Shown here one piece after another: positions 1-5,563 of a DNA stretch of 5,888 nucleotides; the first letter of the stretch is position 1, and each line of letters starts with the position of its first letter. Position numbers and translations under genes: made by a program. Origin of the DNA: Pedococcus sp. Its GTDB lineage: Bacteria > Actinomycetota > Actinomycetes > Actinomycetales > Dermatophilaceae. The stretch spans positions 1 to 5,888 of the forward strand of contig JAICSZ010000152.1 in NCBI GenBank assembly GCA_025936615.1. The letters are read 5' to 3'. The notes below the pieces were generated by a model that saw nothing but the letters and a program-made list of their open reading frames with translations, did not search any database and was not told where the DNA came from.

Positions 1-1698
1 CACCGGGCGGTCGACTACCTGTCGAGCGATGCCCTGCCCTCGCCCGTGCAGCACTACTGGAGCCTGTCCGTCGAGGAGCAGTTCTACGTCGTGTGGCCGC
101 TCGCGCTGATCGCGCTGGCGTGGGTGGTGCGCCGCGCGCGCCGGACGGCGGGCGCACCGTCCCGGCGCACCGTCGGCGTCCTGCTCGCCCTGATCTGTGT
201 GCCCTCCTTCGGGTATGCCGCGTGGCTGGCCCACGGCGACCCGGCCCGGTCGTACTTCGTCACCACCACCCGCGCGTGGGAGCTCGGGGTCGGCGCCGGC
301 CTCGCCGTCTGGTGCTCGGGCCGCGAGCCGCGGCACCGCGGCCGGGTGGTCGCGGCCACCGGCTGGGTCGGGCTGGGGCTGCTGCTGGCCTCGGCGGTGT
401 GGCTGCCTGCCGGGGCGGGGTGGCCGGGCCCGGTCACGCTCGTGCCGACCCTCGGCGCGGCCGCCGTGCTGTACGCCGGGTGGGCGGGTGCGTCCGGCGG
501 CCCGGTCGGGCTCCTGGGACGAGCGCCCCTGGTGTGGGTCGGCACGCTGTCCTACTCGCTGTACCTGTGGCACTGGCCGGTCCTCACGCTCGCCCAGTGG
601 GCCCTCGGCGACCTCACCGCGCTCCAGCGCGCGGTGCTGGTGCTCGCGTCCGTGCTGCCTGCGTGGGCGAGCCACCGGTTCCTCGAGAACCCGGTCCACC
701 ACAGTCGTCGGCTGGCCCGGCGCACCCGGCTCGCACTGACGACGGGCGCAGCCCTGTCGGCCACCGGGGCGTTGGTGGCGCTGCCCCTGCTCACGGTCAC
801 CTCGCCCTTCCGCACCACGCCACCGGACGGCGCCGACCCGGTCTCGGTGGCGCTCGGCGCCCAGGCCCTGGACCACCCCGCGAGCAGGGACGTCCTCAGG
901 GCACGCCTGGACGACCCGGCCTGGGTCACGCCGGACCCGCAGGAGGCCGGCAAGGACCGACCGCGTGCCGACGTGGACCGCTGCCAGGTCGACCGGACCG
1001 CGACCGAGCCGGTGCGGTGCGTGTTCGGTGCGTCGCAGGGGTCGAGCACGATCGCCCTCGTCGGCGACTCCAAGGCGATGCAGTGGCTGCCGGCCCTCGA
1101 GGACGCCGCGCCGACCCGGGGGTGGCGGATCGTCACCTACGGCAAGAGCTCGTGCGCGTTCGCCGCGGGGCACGCGGCCCTCGCGGGCCGCGCCTATCCC
1201 CAGTGCGACACGTGGAACGCGAAGGTGATGGCCGCGCTGCGGGCCGACCCACCCGACCTCGTGGTCACGTCCGGCTTCGCCACCACCGCCTGGGCGGGCG
1301 AGGGCCCCTCGAGGGCCGCGCTCGTCAGCGGGCTCGCGCAGCGGTGGCAGGAGGTCCGGGGGCTGGGGTCGGCGCTGCTCGTCATCGGCGACAGCCCGGT
1401 CTCCCCGAACGACCTCGACGTCTGCACGGCCCGCCACGTGCACCACCTCGGCGCGTGCGCGTTCCCCCGTCGGTCGGCGGTGGCCGAGAGCGCCCTGCCC
1501 GACCAGGCGGAGGCGTCACGGCTGTCGGGCACGGTGCTGCTCGACCTCACCGGCCGGATCTGCCCGCTCGAGCGCTGCCCCGTGGCCATCGGCAACGTCG
1601 CCGTCCACCGGCCCGGAGACCACCTGACCGCCACCTACGTGCGCACCTTGGCGCCGGAGGTGGCGAGCGCCGTCGAGGACGCCCTCGCCAGCCCCTGA
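1..1698 (+). CDS. Membrane acyltransferase (acyltransferase_3 / OafA-YrhL family) with C-terminal SGNH domain, 5' truncated
   Basis: The reading frame is open from base 1 (first residues HRAVDYLSSD), so the true start lies upstream; the GTG at 46 is internal. The frame gives 565 codons here. Codons 16-30 carry the family hallmark QHYWSLSVEEQFY, after which come seven or eight hydrophobic segments (roughly codons 27-44, 57-76, 95-105, 116-136, 145-163, 176-201, 207-223, 242-266). A linker leads to an extracytoplasmic SGNH-like domain (about 340-565) with block I GDSKAMQW at 355-362 and a block V-like GDHLTATY near 539. Proteins of this family move acyl groups, often acetyl, across the membrane onto cell-surface polysaccharide, peptidoglycan or lipid. 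The substrate cannot be read from the sequence. Block V has Pro where many relatives have the catalytic Asp three residues before His. Cysteine pairs in the SGNH part (for example codons 328 and 340) suggest disulfides. It looks functionally unrelated to the genes downstream. Family certain, substrate unknown. Confidence 0.93.
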   Translation, partial: HRAVDYLSSDALPSPVQHYWSLSVEEQFYVVWPLALIALAWVVRRARRTAGAPSRRTVGVLLALICVPSFGYAAWLAHGDPARSYFVTTTRAWELGVGAGLAVWCSGREPRHRGRVVAATGWVGLGLLLASAVWLPAGAGWPGPVTLVPTLGAAAVLYAGWAGASGGPVGLLGRAPLVWVGTLSYSLYLWHWPVLTLAQWALGDLTALQRAVLVLASVLPAWASHRFLENPVHHSRRLARRTRLALTTGAALSATGALVALPLLTVTSPFRTTPPDGADPVSVALGAQALDHPASRDVLRARLDDPAWVTPDPQEAGKDRPRADVDRCQVDRTATEPVRCVFGASQGSSTIALVGDSKAMQWLPALEDAAPTRGWRIVTYGKSSCAFAAGHAALAGRAYPQCDTWNAKVMAALRADPPDLVVTSGFATTAWAGEGPSRAALVSGLAQRWQEVRGLGSALLVIGDSPVSPNDLDVCTARHVHHLGACAFPRRSAVAESALPDQAEASRLSGTVLLDLTGRICPLERCPVAIGNVAVHRPGDHLTATYVRTLAPEVASAVEDALASP

Positions 1699-1702
1699 CG
1701 AC

Positions 1703-1755
1703 TGCTTGCGTCCGCGGGTTTGCCCACCAGCGGGGCAAAGTCGCAGACGCAAGCA
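1703..1755 (+). terminator. Large near-perfect hairpin 3' of the acyltransferase gene (terminator-like, or palindromic repeat element)
   Basis: The arm TGCTTGCGTC (1703-1712) is the exact reverse complement of 1746-1755. The inner arm TTTGCCC (1719-1725) is the exact complement of 1733-1739. Between them 1714-1716 pair with 1742-1744 and 1717-1741 is a G-U pair, leaving only C1713/A1745 and G1718/G1740 unpaired. This makes about 21 pairs closed by a 7-nt loop (1726-1732). It begins 4 nt after the acyltransferase stop, a normal terminator position. No T-run follows (the next bases are AGAGGGGG), as is common for actinobacterial terminators, so a dispersed palindromic repeat is an alternative. 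Confidence 0.55.
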
Positions 1756-1768
1756 AGAGGGGGCGCAT

Positions 1769-1798
1769 TTGGGCGGTGGGACGCTGCTCAGGTAACCT
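1769..1798 (+). promoter_or_regulatory. Probable sigma-A promoter for yceD-rpmF-rnc-mutM
   Basis: A TAACCT hexamer at 1793-1798 fits the actinobacterial TANNNT -10 pattern. TTGGGC at 1769-1774, 18 nt upstream, is a partial match to TTGACA. Transcription would begin near 1805, leaving a leader of about 54 nt before the yceD ATG. The placement between the hairpin and the first gene of a tight cluster supports it; the -35 match is only fair. Confidence 0.42.
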
Positions 1799-1858
1799 CG
1801 TGCGTCGGTCTGAGTCCTGCGTGGAGCGGGCCGAGTCACCTCGACCTCTGCTGGAGCC

Positions 1859-2458
1859 ATGGACCACCTCAACCCCCGATCGCCTCTGGTGTTCGACACC
1901 ACCTCACTCGGTCGGCGGCCCGGCTCGATGGAGCAGGTCCAGCGCACCGTCGAGGCGCCTGCCGACCTCGGCACGGACGTGATCGCGGTGCCCGCCGGTG
2001 CCCCGGTCGAGCTGGAGCTTCGGCTCGAGTCCGTCGTCGAGGGAGTGCTGGTCACCGGCTCGGCACGGGCCACGGCAACCGGCGCCTGCGTGCGGTGCCT
2101 GGACCCCGTCGACCACGAGGTCGACGTGCGGTTCCAGGAGCTGTTCGCCTACGCCGACCGCGCGGCGCACCACCACGAGGTGGCGCCCGACGAGGACGAG
2201 ACCGAGGAGCACACGCTTGCAGGCGACCTGTTCGACCTCGAGCCGGTGCTCCGGGACGCGGTGGTGCCTGCACTGCCGTTCCAGCCGGTGTGCCGGGAAG
2301 ACTGTCCCGGGCTGTGCTCCGAGTGCGGGGCACACCTGGCCGACGACCCGCAGCACCACCACGACGTGATCGACCCCCGCTGGTCCGCGCTGTCCGCGCT
2401 GTCCTCGGTGGACGTGACCGATGACCACCCCAGCAACACCAACGAGATGAGGAACTGA
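1859..2458 (+). CDS. yceD: YceD / DUF177 family protein, 23S rRNA accumulation protein
   Basis: The 199-residue product has the DUF177 layout: an N-terminal stretch reading SPLVFDTTSLGRRPGSM (8-24), a central CVRCLDPV (C77, C80) followed by a VDVRFQELF strand, an acidic and His-rich loop (about 101-118), and the C-terminal C145-X3-C149-X3-C153-X2-C156 cluster in CREDCPGLCSECG, then IDPRW. The cysteines probably bind a metal. Relatives in E. coli and plants are needed for normal 23S rRNA accumulation, and the gene is nearly always next to rpmF, as here. ATG 1859 is chosen because the SPLVFDT region is normally near the N terminus. Its GGAG (1853-1856) sits only 2 nt from the ATG, a poor spacing. 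HHH (166-168) stands where some relatives have further Cys, so His may complete the metal site; that is inference. The stop is 1 nt from the rpmF start. Confidence 0.92.
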   Translation: MDHLNPRSPLVFDTTSLGRRPGSMEQVQRTVEAPADLGTDVIAVPAGAPVELELRLESVVEGVLVTGSARATATGACVRCLDPVDHEVDVRFQELFAYADRAAHHHEVAPDEDETEEHTLAGDLFDLEPVLRDAVVPALPFQPVCREDCPGLCSECGAHLADDPQHHHDVIDPRWSALSALSSVDVTDDHPSNTNEMRN

Positions 2459-2459
2459 C

Positions 2460-2654
2460 GTGGCTGTCCCGAAGCGGAAGACGTCGCGCTCCAACACCCG
2501 TTCGCGCCGCGCGAACTGGAAGACGACCGCAACGACGCTGACCACCTGCCCGCAGTGCAAGGCCCCGACGCAGCCGCACCAGGCCTGCCCGTCGTGCGGC
2601 TACTACAAGGGCCGTCACTACACGCCGGCCGAGCGCACCGAGCACCAGGGCTGA
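2460..2654 (+). CDS. rpmF: 50S ribosomal protein L32 (bL32), zinc-ribbon form
   Basis: The 64-residue protein starts [20 protein letters not shown], the standard bL32 beginning, and is very basic in its first 20 residues. It carries C30-X2-C33 (CPQC) and C43-X2-C46 (CPSC), then GYYKGR, so it is the cysteine-bearing, zinc-binding type. Many actinobacteria also encode a zinc-free L32 elsewhere for zinc starvation; whether this organism does cannot be seen. bL32 is a structural protein of the large subunit near the peptidyl-transferase and exit-tunnel region. The GTG start has a good GAGGA (2449-2453), 6 nt upstream and inside the end of yceD, so the two genes are probably translationally coupled. 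Confidence 0.97.
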   Translation: MAVPKRKTSRSNTRSRRANWKTTATTLTTCPQCKAPTQPHQACPSCGYYKGRHYTPAERTEHQG

Positions 2655-2670
2655 GCGCACCGGACCGCGC

Positions 2671-3477
2671 GTGAGCCCAACTCAGTCCGCCGCCACCCCG
2701 GGGGACCGCGCACCGCAGCGGCCCGTCGACTCGTTCTCCTCCCACCTCGAGCAGGTGTGCGGGGCGCCGGTCGACGAGCCGCTGCTCGTGCGCGCCCTGA
2801 CGCACCGCTCGTACGCCTACGAGAACGGCGGGCTGCCCAACAACGAGCGGCTGGAGTTCCTCGGCGACTCGGTGCTGGGGCTCGTCGTCACCGACACGCT
2901 CTACGCCACCCACCCCGACCTGCCCGAGGGGCAGCTCGCGAAGCTGCGTGCCGCCGTGGTCAACATGCGGGCGCTCGCCGACGTGGCGCGCACCCTCGGC
3001 CTCGGCGAGCAGCTGCTGCTCGGCCGCGGTGAGGAGAGCACCGGCGGACGCGACAAGGCCTCGATCCTCGCGGACACGATGGAGGCCGTCATCGGCACCG
3101 TCTACCTGTCCGCCGGGATGCCGGCGGCCGCGGCCCTCGTCCACCACCTGCTCGACCCGTTGATGGCCCAGACCGCGACGCTGGGGGCTGGGCTGGACTG
3201 GAAGACCTCCCTGCAGGAGCTGGCCTCCGCAGCCGGAGCCGGGTCGCCGGAGTACCTCGTGGACGAGGAGGGCCCCGACCACGAGAAGACCTTCCACGCC
3301 CGCGCCGTCGTCGACGACGAGGTGCTGGGACGGGGCACCGGCCGGTCCAAGAAGGAGGCCGAGCAGCAGGCTGCCGAGCTCGCCTGGCGCGCCCTGACCG
3401 AGCGCTCCGCGGGCGACCTCGTGGAGGCGGTCGAGGCCGATGACGACGGGGACCTGCCCGCCGGGTCGCCCTCCTAG
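2671..3477 (+). CDS. rnc: Ribonuclease III
   Basis: The enzyme cleaves double-stranded RNA, for example rRNA precursors, using Mg2+. The 268-residue product has the RNase III signature [13 protein letters not shown] (57-69) with E59, E62 and D66 matching E. coli E38, E41 and D45. ADTMEAVIG follows, with D135 and E138 matching D114 and E117. A double-stranded RNA-binding domain occupies about 176-242 ([10 protein letters not shown] through [15 protein letters not shown]). An acidic tail of about 25 residues (DDDGD) follows and is not part of the core fold. GTG 2671 is chosen since no other start precedes the catalytic domain closely enough; the next in-frame GTG (2755) would leave a very short N terminus. 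No convincing Shine-Dalgarno is present. The 16-nt gap from rpmF suggests read-through translation within the operon. Confidence 0.97.
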   Translation: MSPTQSAATPGDRAPQRPVDSFSSHLEQVCGAPVDEPLLVRALTHRSYAYENGGLPNNERLEFLGDSVLGLVVTDTLYATHPDLPEGQLAKLRAAVVNMRALADVARTLGLGEQLLLGRGEESTGGRDKASILADTMEAVIGTVYLSAGMPAAAALVHHLLDPLMAQTATLGAGLDWKTSLQELASAAGAGSPEYLVDEEGPDHEKTFHARAVVDDEVLGRGTGRSKKEAEQQAAELAWRALTERSAGDLVEAVEADDDGDLPAGSPS

Positions 3478-3497
3478 GCGACCACGCGGCATACCCG

Positions 3498-4376
3498 ATG
3501 CCTGAGCTCCCCGAGGTCGAGGTGGTCCGGCGCGGCCTGGCCGACCACGTCGTCGGGCGAACCATCGCCGACGCGCAGTTCCACGGGGCCCGGGTCGTGC
3601 GACGGCACCTGCCCGGTCCCGCCGACCTGGCCGCGCGCATCGCCGGCAACCACGTCGAGGCGGCCCGTCGCCGGGGCAAGTACCTGTGGCTCGAGCTGCG
3701 GACGCCGGAGGGGGAGCGGCAGGCCCTGCTCGCCCACCTGGGCATGAGCGGGCAGCTGCTCGTCGAGGATCCCGCCGCGCCGCAGGAGAAGCACCTGCAC
3801 GCCCGGCTCGGCTTCGACGACGGCGGCCCGGAGCTGCGCTTCGTCGACCAGCGCACGTTCGGGGGGATGGCGCTCGCAGAGCTCACCGACGACCTGGTGC
3901 CCGAGCCCATCGCCCACATCGCACCCGACCCGCTGGAGGCCGCCTTCGACCAGGCCGCCGTGGTGCGGCGGATGAAGCGGCGCGACTCGGCGGTCAAGCG
4001 AGCGCTGCTCGACCAGACGCTCGTGTCCGGGGTCGGGAACATCTACGCCGACGAGGCGCTGTGGCGGGCGCAGGTCCACGGCGAGCGGCTCTCGTCCACG
4101 TTGACCAAGCCCACCCTGTCCCGCGTCCTCGACCACGCGCGCGAGGTCATGCTCGAGGCCCTCGGCCAGGGCGGCACGAGCTTCGATGCCCTCTACGTCA
4201 ACGTCAACGGCGCCTCCGGCTACTTCGACCGGTCGCTGCACGCCTACGGCCAGGAGGGCCGGCCGTGCGCGCGCTGTGGCACGCCGATCCGGCGCGAGGC
4301 GTTCATGAGCCGCTCGTCCTACTCCTGCCCCCACTGCCAGCCACGGCCCCGCACCCGACCCGCCAGGACCTCCTGA
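3498..4376 (+). CDS. mutM: Bifunctional DNA-formamidopyrimidine glycosylase / AP lyase (Fpg, MutM)
   Basis: The enzyme removes oxidised purines such as 8-oxoguanine and formamidopyrimidines and nicks the resulting abasic site. After Met removal the N terminus is PELPEVE; P2 is the Schiff-base nucleophile and E3 the catalytic acid, which fixes the ATG at 3498. Other family residues are K61 (E. coli K57) in [16 protein letters not shown] at 81-85, [11 protein letters not shown] at 178-189 with the DNA-binding Asn181, and [14 protein letters not shown]. The C-terminal zinc finger has C257-X2-C260 and C277-X2-C280 with R272 in the [12 protein letters not shown] hairpin. All key residues are present, so it should be active. 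Length 292 is slightly above the roughly 270 of E. coli owing to internal loops and a short basic tail ([11 protein letters not shown]). It lies 20 nt after rnc with no evident ribosome binding site, consistent with operon coupling. Confidence 0.97.
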   Translation: MPELPEVEVVRRGLADHVVGRTIADAQFHGARVVRRHLPGPADLAARIAGNHVEAARRRGKYLWLELRTPEGERQALLAHLGMSGQLLVEDPAAPQEKHLHARLGFDDGGPELRFVDQRTFGGMALAELTDDLVPEPIAHIAPDPLEAAFDQAAVVRRMKRRDSAVKRALLDQTLVSGVGNIYADEALWRAQVHGERLSSTLTKPTLSRVLDHAREVMLEALGQGGTSFDALYVNVNGASGYFDRSLHAYGQEGRPCARCGTPIRREAFMSRSSYSCPHCQPRPRTRPARTS

Positions 4377-4418
4377 GGCACGGCGCTGTCCAAGGACCGA
4401 CACGCGCGGCGCGGGCAC

Positions 4419-4447
4419 CTGACACGGGGCCCCGGCAGTTGTATTAC
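4419..4447 (+). promoter_or_regulatory. Possible promoter upstream of acyP (weak)
   Basis: CTGACA (4419-4424) and TATTAC (4442-4447) are separated by exactly 17 nt, close to the sigma-A consensus. The spacer contains a perfect 10-bp palindrome, CGGGGCCCCG (4425-4434). The problem is that transcription would begin near 4454, inside the Shine-Dalgarno, leaving almost no leader. The AT-rich patch may instead serve translation. Confidence 0.25.
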
Positions 4448-4452
4448 TAAGG

Positions 4453-4461
4453 GGAGGTGAT
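4453..4461 (+). promoter_or_regulatory. Exceptionally strong ribosome binding site of acyP
   Basis: GGAGGTGAT is a full nine-base complement of the standard bacterial 16S 3' end, with the GGAGG core 8 nt before the ATG at 4466. It decides the start in favour of 4466 over the in-frame ATG at 4475, which is 17 nt from the core. The preceding TTGTATTACTAA (4439-4450) is only 2 of 12 G or C. The rnc and mutM starts upstream have almost no such site, so this one stands out. Confidence 0.8.
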
Positions 4462-4465
4462 GTAG

Positions 4466-4762
4466 ATGGACGAGATGGGTCCGGTCAAGGCAACCATCTG
4501 GGTGCACGGACGTGTCCAGGGCTGTGGGTTCCGCTGGTGGACCAGGGCGCGGGCGCTCGAGCTCGGTCTGGTCGGGCACGCGCGCAACGCCGATGACGGC
4601 CGGGTGGAGATCGTCGCGCAGGGTGAGGCCGAGCAGATCCGCCAGCTCGTGAGCCTGCTCGAGGAGCGCCCCTCGCAACACCTGCGGCCGGGTGAGGTCA
4701 AGGACTGCGTGGCGACGTGGGGACCGGCCCGAGACGGGCTCGCAGGGTTCGTCGAGAAGTAG
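4466..4762 (+). CDS. acyP: Acylphosphatase
   Basis: Small cytosolic enzyme that hydrolyses acyl phosphates such as acetyl phosphate or carbamoyl phosphate to carboxylate and phosphate. The 98-residue length fits the family. The signature VHGRVQGCGFRWW (13-25) supplies the phosphate-binding loop with catalytic R23, and GHARNADDGRVEI (37-49) supplies catalytic N41. In most relatives the loop reads VQGVGFR; here Cys20 replaces that Val. The C-terminal part, about residues 69-98, departs somewhat from the usual end of the fold but keeps a terminal GFVEK. Actinobacteria often place acyP between mutM and smc, as seen here. The gap after mutM is 89 nt with its own strong ribosome binding site, so it may be expressed apart from the rnc-mutM run. 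A hairpin terminator candidate follows 9 nt after the stop. Confidence 0.94.
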   Translation: MDEMGPVKATIWVHGRVQGCGFRWWTRARALELGLVGHARNADDGRVEIVAQGEAEQIRQLVSLLEERPSQHLRPGEVKDCVATWGPARDGLAGFVEK

Positions 4763-4770
4763 CCAGCCGA

Positions 4771-4792
4771 GCCCCGCCGGCGCTCGCGGGGT
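4771..4792 (+). terminator. Terminator-like hairpin after acyP
   Basis: CCCCGC (4772-4777) pairs perfectly with GCGGGG (4786-4791), with an 8-nt loop and an outer G-U pair (4771/4792). It starts 9 nt after the acyP stop. No T-run follows, so termination strength is uncertain. Confidence 0.45.
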
Positions 4793-4804
4793 GCGTGCGC
4801 GGGA

Positions 4805-4834
4805 TTGACCGCGGGGTGGCCGGGCTGCCACCCT
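4805..4834 (+). promoter_or_regulatory. Candidate promoter for the coiled-coil gene
   Basis: TTGACC (4805-4810) is a good -35 match. At 18 nt spacing stands CACCCT (4829-4834), a weak TANNNT-like -10 lacking the first T. Transcription would start near 4841, giving a leader of about 57 nt containing the AAGGAG site. Its place directly after the acyP hairpin is the right position for a new unit. Confidence 0.35.
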
Positions 4835-4897
4835 GAGAGATGCCCGTTCCGGGCGACGCGGCGCGCCAGACCCCCGCGCCCGCGGTAAGGAGTCGAC

Positions 4898-5101
4898 ATG
4901 GCCAAGGCCCTGGTGGGCTATCGCCCGCAGCACGACCCGCGACTGATGCTCGAGGCCCTGGAGCTGCGGCGGCGGGTCGCGGACCTGGAGCACCTGGTCG
5001 ACCGGTTGCAGCGCGACAACGACCGGCTCAAGGACCAGCTCGTCGAGGATCTGAGACAGCACGACGTGGTCGGCGCAGGGGCACCTACGATCGCTGGGTG
5101 A
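4898..5101 (+). CDS. Small coiled-coil protein, function unknown
   Basis: The 67-residue product (MAKALVGYRPQHDPRLMLEA...) is too short to assign by eye. It resembles a class of small actinobacterial hypothetical proteins starting MAKALLG with a coiled coil; that is from memory, without a search. The start is well supported: AAGGAG (4887-4892) lies 5 nt before the ATG. Residues about 18-54 form a clear heptad coiled coil, with L23, V27, L30, V34, L37, N41, L44 and L48 at a/d positions; Asn at an a position often marks parallel dimers. The last 13 residues ([13 protein letters not shown]) look disordered, and their codons hold the TACGAT -10 of the next gene. No signal peptide, membrane segment or cysteine is present. 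Its TGA overlaps the GTG of the chorismate mutase gene by 4 bp, suggesting co-translation. A cytoplasmic adaptor or DivIVA-like role is possible but unproven. Confidence 0.8.
   Translation: MAKALVGYRPQHDPRLMLEALELRRRVADLEHLVDRLQRDNDRLKDQLVEDLRQHDVVGAGAPTIAG
5086..5091 (+). promoter_or_regulatory. -10 element for a leaderless chorismate mutase transcript
   Basis: TACGAT fits TANNNT and lies 6 nt before the GTG at 5098, so transcription would begin at or next to the start codon. This is the standard geometry of leaderless actinobacterial genes. No clear -35 is visible at 17-18 nt spacing. No Shine-Dalgarno core of AGGAG type occurs before the GTG, which agrees with leaderless or coupled translation. 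Confidence 0.45.
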
Positions 5102-5397
5102 GCTCACCCGACGACGCCCCGCCGGCCGAGCTGCTGCGCCTGCGCGCCAGCATCGACAACATCGACGCCGCGCTCGTGCACCTGCTCGCGGAGCGCTTCA
5201 AGTGCACCCAGCAGGTGGGCCGGCTCAAGGCCAAGGAAGGTATGCCGCCCGCGGACCCCGCGCGCGAGGAGCGCCAGATCGCCCGGTTGCGTTCGCTGGC
5301 CGACGAGGCCGGGCTCGACCCGAGGTTCGCCGAGAAGTTCCTGAACTTCGTCATCGCCGAGGTGATCCACCACCACGAGGCCATCGCCCGCGACTGA
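5098..5397 (+). CDS. Chorismate mutase, AroQ class, monofunctional
   Basis: The enzyme converts chorismate to prephenate, the branch step to phenylalanine and tyrosine. The 99-residue all-helical protein matches the AroQ fold from E. coli PheA: R16 (E. coli R11) in [10 protein letters not shown]33 (R28) in LLAERFK, K44 (K39) in VGRLK, D53 (D48) and E57 (E52) in ADPAREERQ. The final helix [16 protein letters not shown] places V89 and H93 opposite E. coli S84 and Q88, so the end of the active site differs. The stretch [14 protein letters not shown] with [16 protein letters not shown] resembles a stand-alone subfamily found also in alphaproteobacteria. The frame is open upstream to an ATG at 4840, but GTG 5098 is chosen because the homologous region starts soon after it, the upstream part would overlap the coiled-coil gene throughout, and the -10 and 4-bp overlap favour it. 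It carries no prephenate dehydratase or dehydrogenase domain. Confidence 0.93.
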   Translation: MSSPDDAPPAELLRLRASIDNIDAALVHLLAERFKCTQQVGRLKAKEGMPPADPAREERQIARLRSLADEAGLDPRFAEKFLNFVIAEVIHHHEAIARD

Positions 5398-5441
5398 GCC
5401 GGCGATCCGCGGCACGAAGGGCTGCCACGCGACATGCCTCT

Positions 5442-5477
5442 GGCGTCACTCTGGTCACAGGAGTCACAGGCAACGCA
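5442..5477 (+). repeat. Tandem 9-bp repeats containing GTCAC, candidate MtrA-type operator
   Basis: GTCAC occurs at 5445-5449, 5454-5458 and 5463-5467, an exact 9-bp period, and a fourth degenerate unit (GGCAACGCA, 5469-5477) follows. The 9-mers read GGCGTCACT, CTGGTCACA and GGAGTCACA. One helical turn is about 10.5 bp, so such direct repeats suit a response regulator binding as a head-to-tail dimer. MtrA of mycobacteria is known to bind direct GTCACA-type repeats of about this period. The array is 50 to 72 bp upstream of the candidate smc -10. Confidence 0.5.
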
Positions 5478-5516
5478 GGCCGCCCCGAGGTGCGCCGACG
5501 GCGCGCTCCCCGCGGG

Positions 5517-5522
5517 TAGGGT
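5517..5522 (+). promoter_or_regulatory. -10 element of the probable smc promoter
   Basis: TAGGGT fits TANNNT. The -35 region at 17 nt spacing (GCCGAC, 5494-5499) keeps only part of TTGACA, so an activator may be needed. Transcription would start near 5529, giving a leader of about 35 nt that contains GAGGAG (5547-5552), 11 nt before the smc GTG. Confidence 0.4.
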
Positions 5523-5563
5523 GGCCCCCGATCCGCCCGCCGCACCGAGGAGTCCGCCCGCTC

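Noticed and set aside
46..48. GTG 46 as the acyltransferase start
   Set aside because: The frame is open to base 1 and the family hallmark begins right at this codon, while several membrane segments normally precede it; the gene is truncated by the window.
1699..1858. A coding gene in the gap between the acyltransferase and yceD genes
   Set aside because: Frames through it (for example ATG-less extensions into yceD) are short or shadows; the segment is better explained by the hairpin, the promoter and the yceD leader.
93..1982. A 629-residue + strand frame running through the acyltransferase gene
   Set aside because: It is Arg-, Pro- and Gly-rich low-complexity translation, typical of an out-of-frame reading of GC-rich DNA, and overlaps a gene with clear family motifs.
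2149..3492. A 447-residue minus-strand frame across yceD, rpmF and rnc
   Set aside because: It is antisense to three genes with unmistakable motifs and shows no domain signature of its own.
3474..4418. Long minus-strand frame of 314 residues antisense to mutM
   Set aside because: A mirror of GC3-rich codons of mutM; no recognisable domain and no convincing ribosome binding site.
4840..5397. A longer 185-residue chorismate mutase starting at ATG 4840
   Set aside because: The extra N terminus is Pro, Ala and Arg-rich without similarity to the fold, overlaps the well-supported coiled-coil gene in full, and lacks a ribosome binding site. GTG 5098 has better context.
5408..5431. Possible hairpin after the chorismate mutase gene (CGCGGCA with TGCCACGCG)
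   Set aside because: Only seven pairs with a two-base bulge and no T-run; too weak to call a terminator, although the position would suit one.
5445..5467. GTCACA elements read as CRP/FNR half-sites (TGTGA on the minus strand)
   Set aside because: CRP-type sites are inverted repeats (TGTGA-N6-TCACA); here the units are direct repeats with 9-bp period, which fits a tandem-binding response regulator better.
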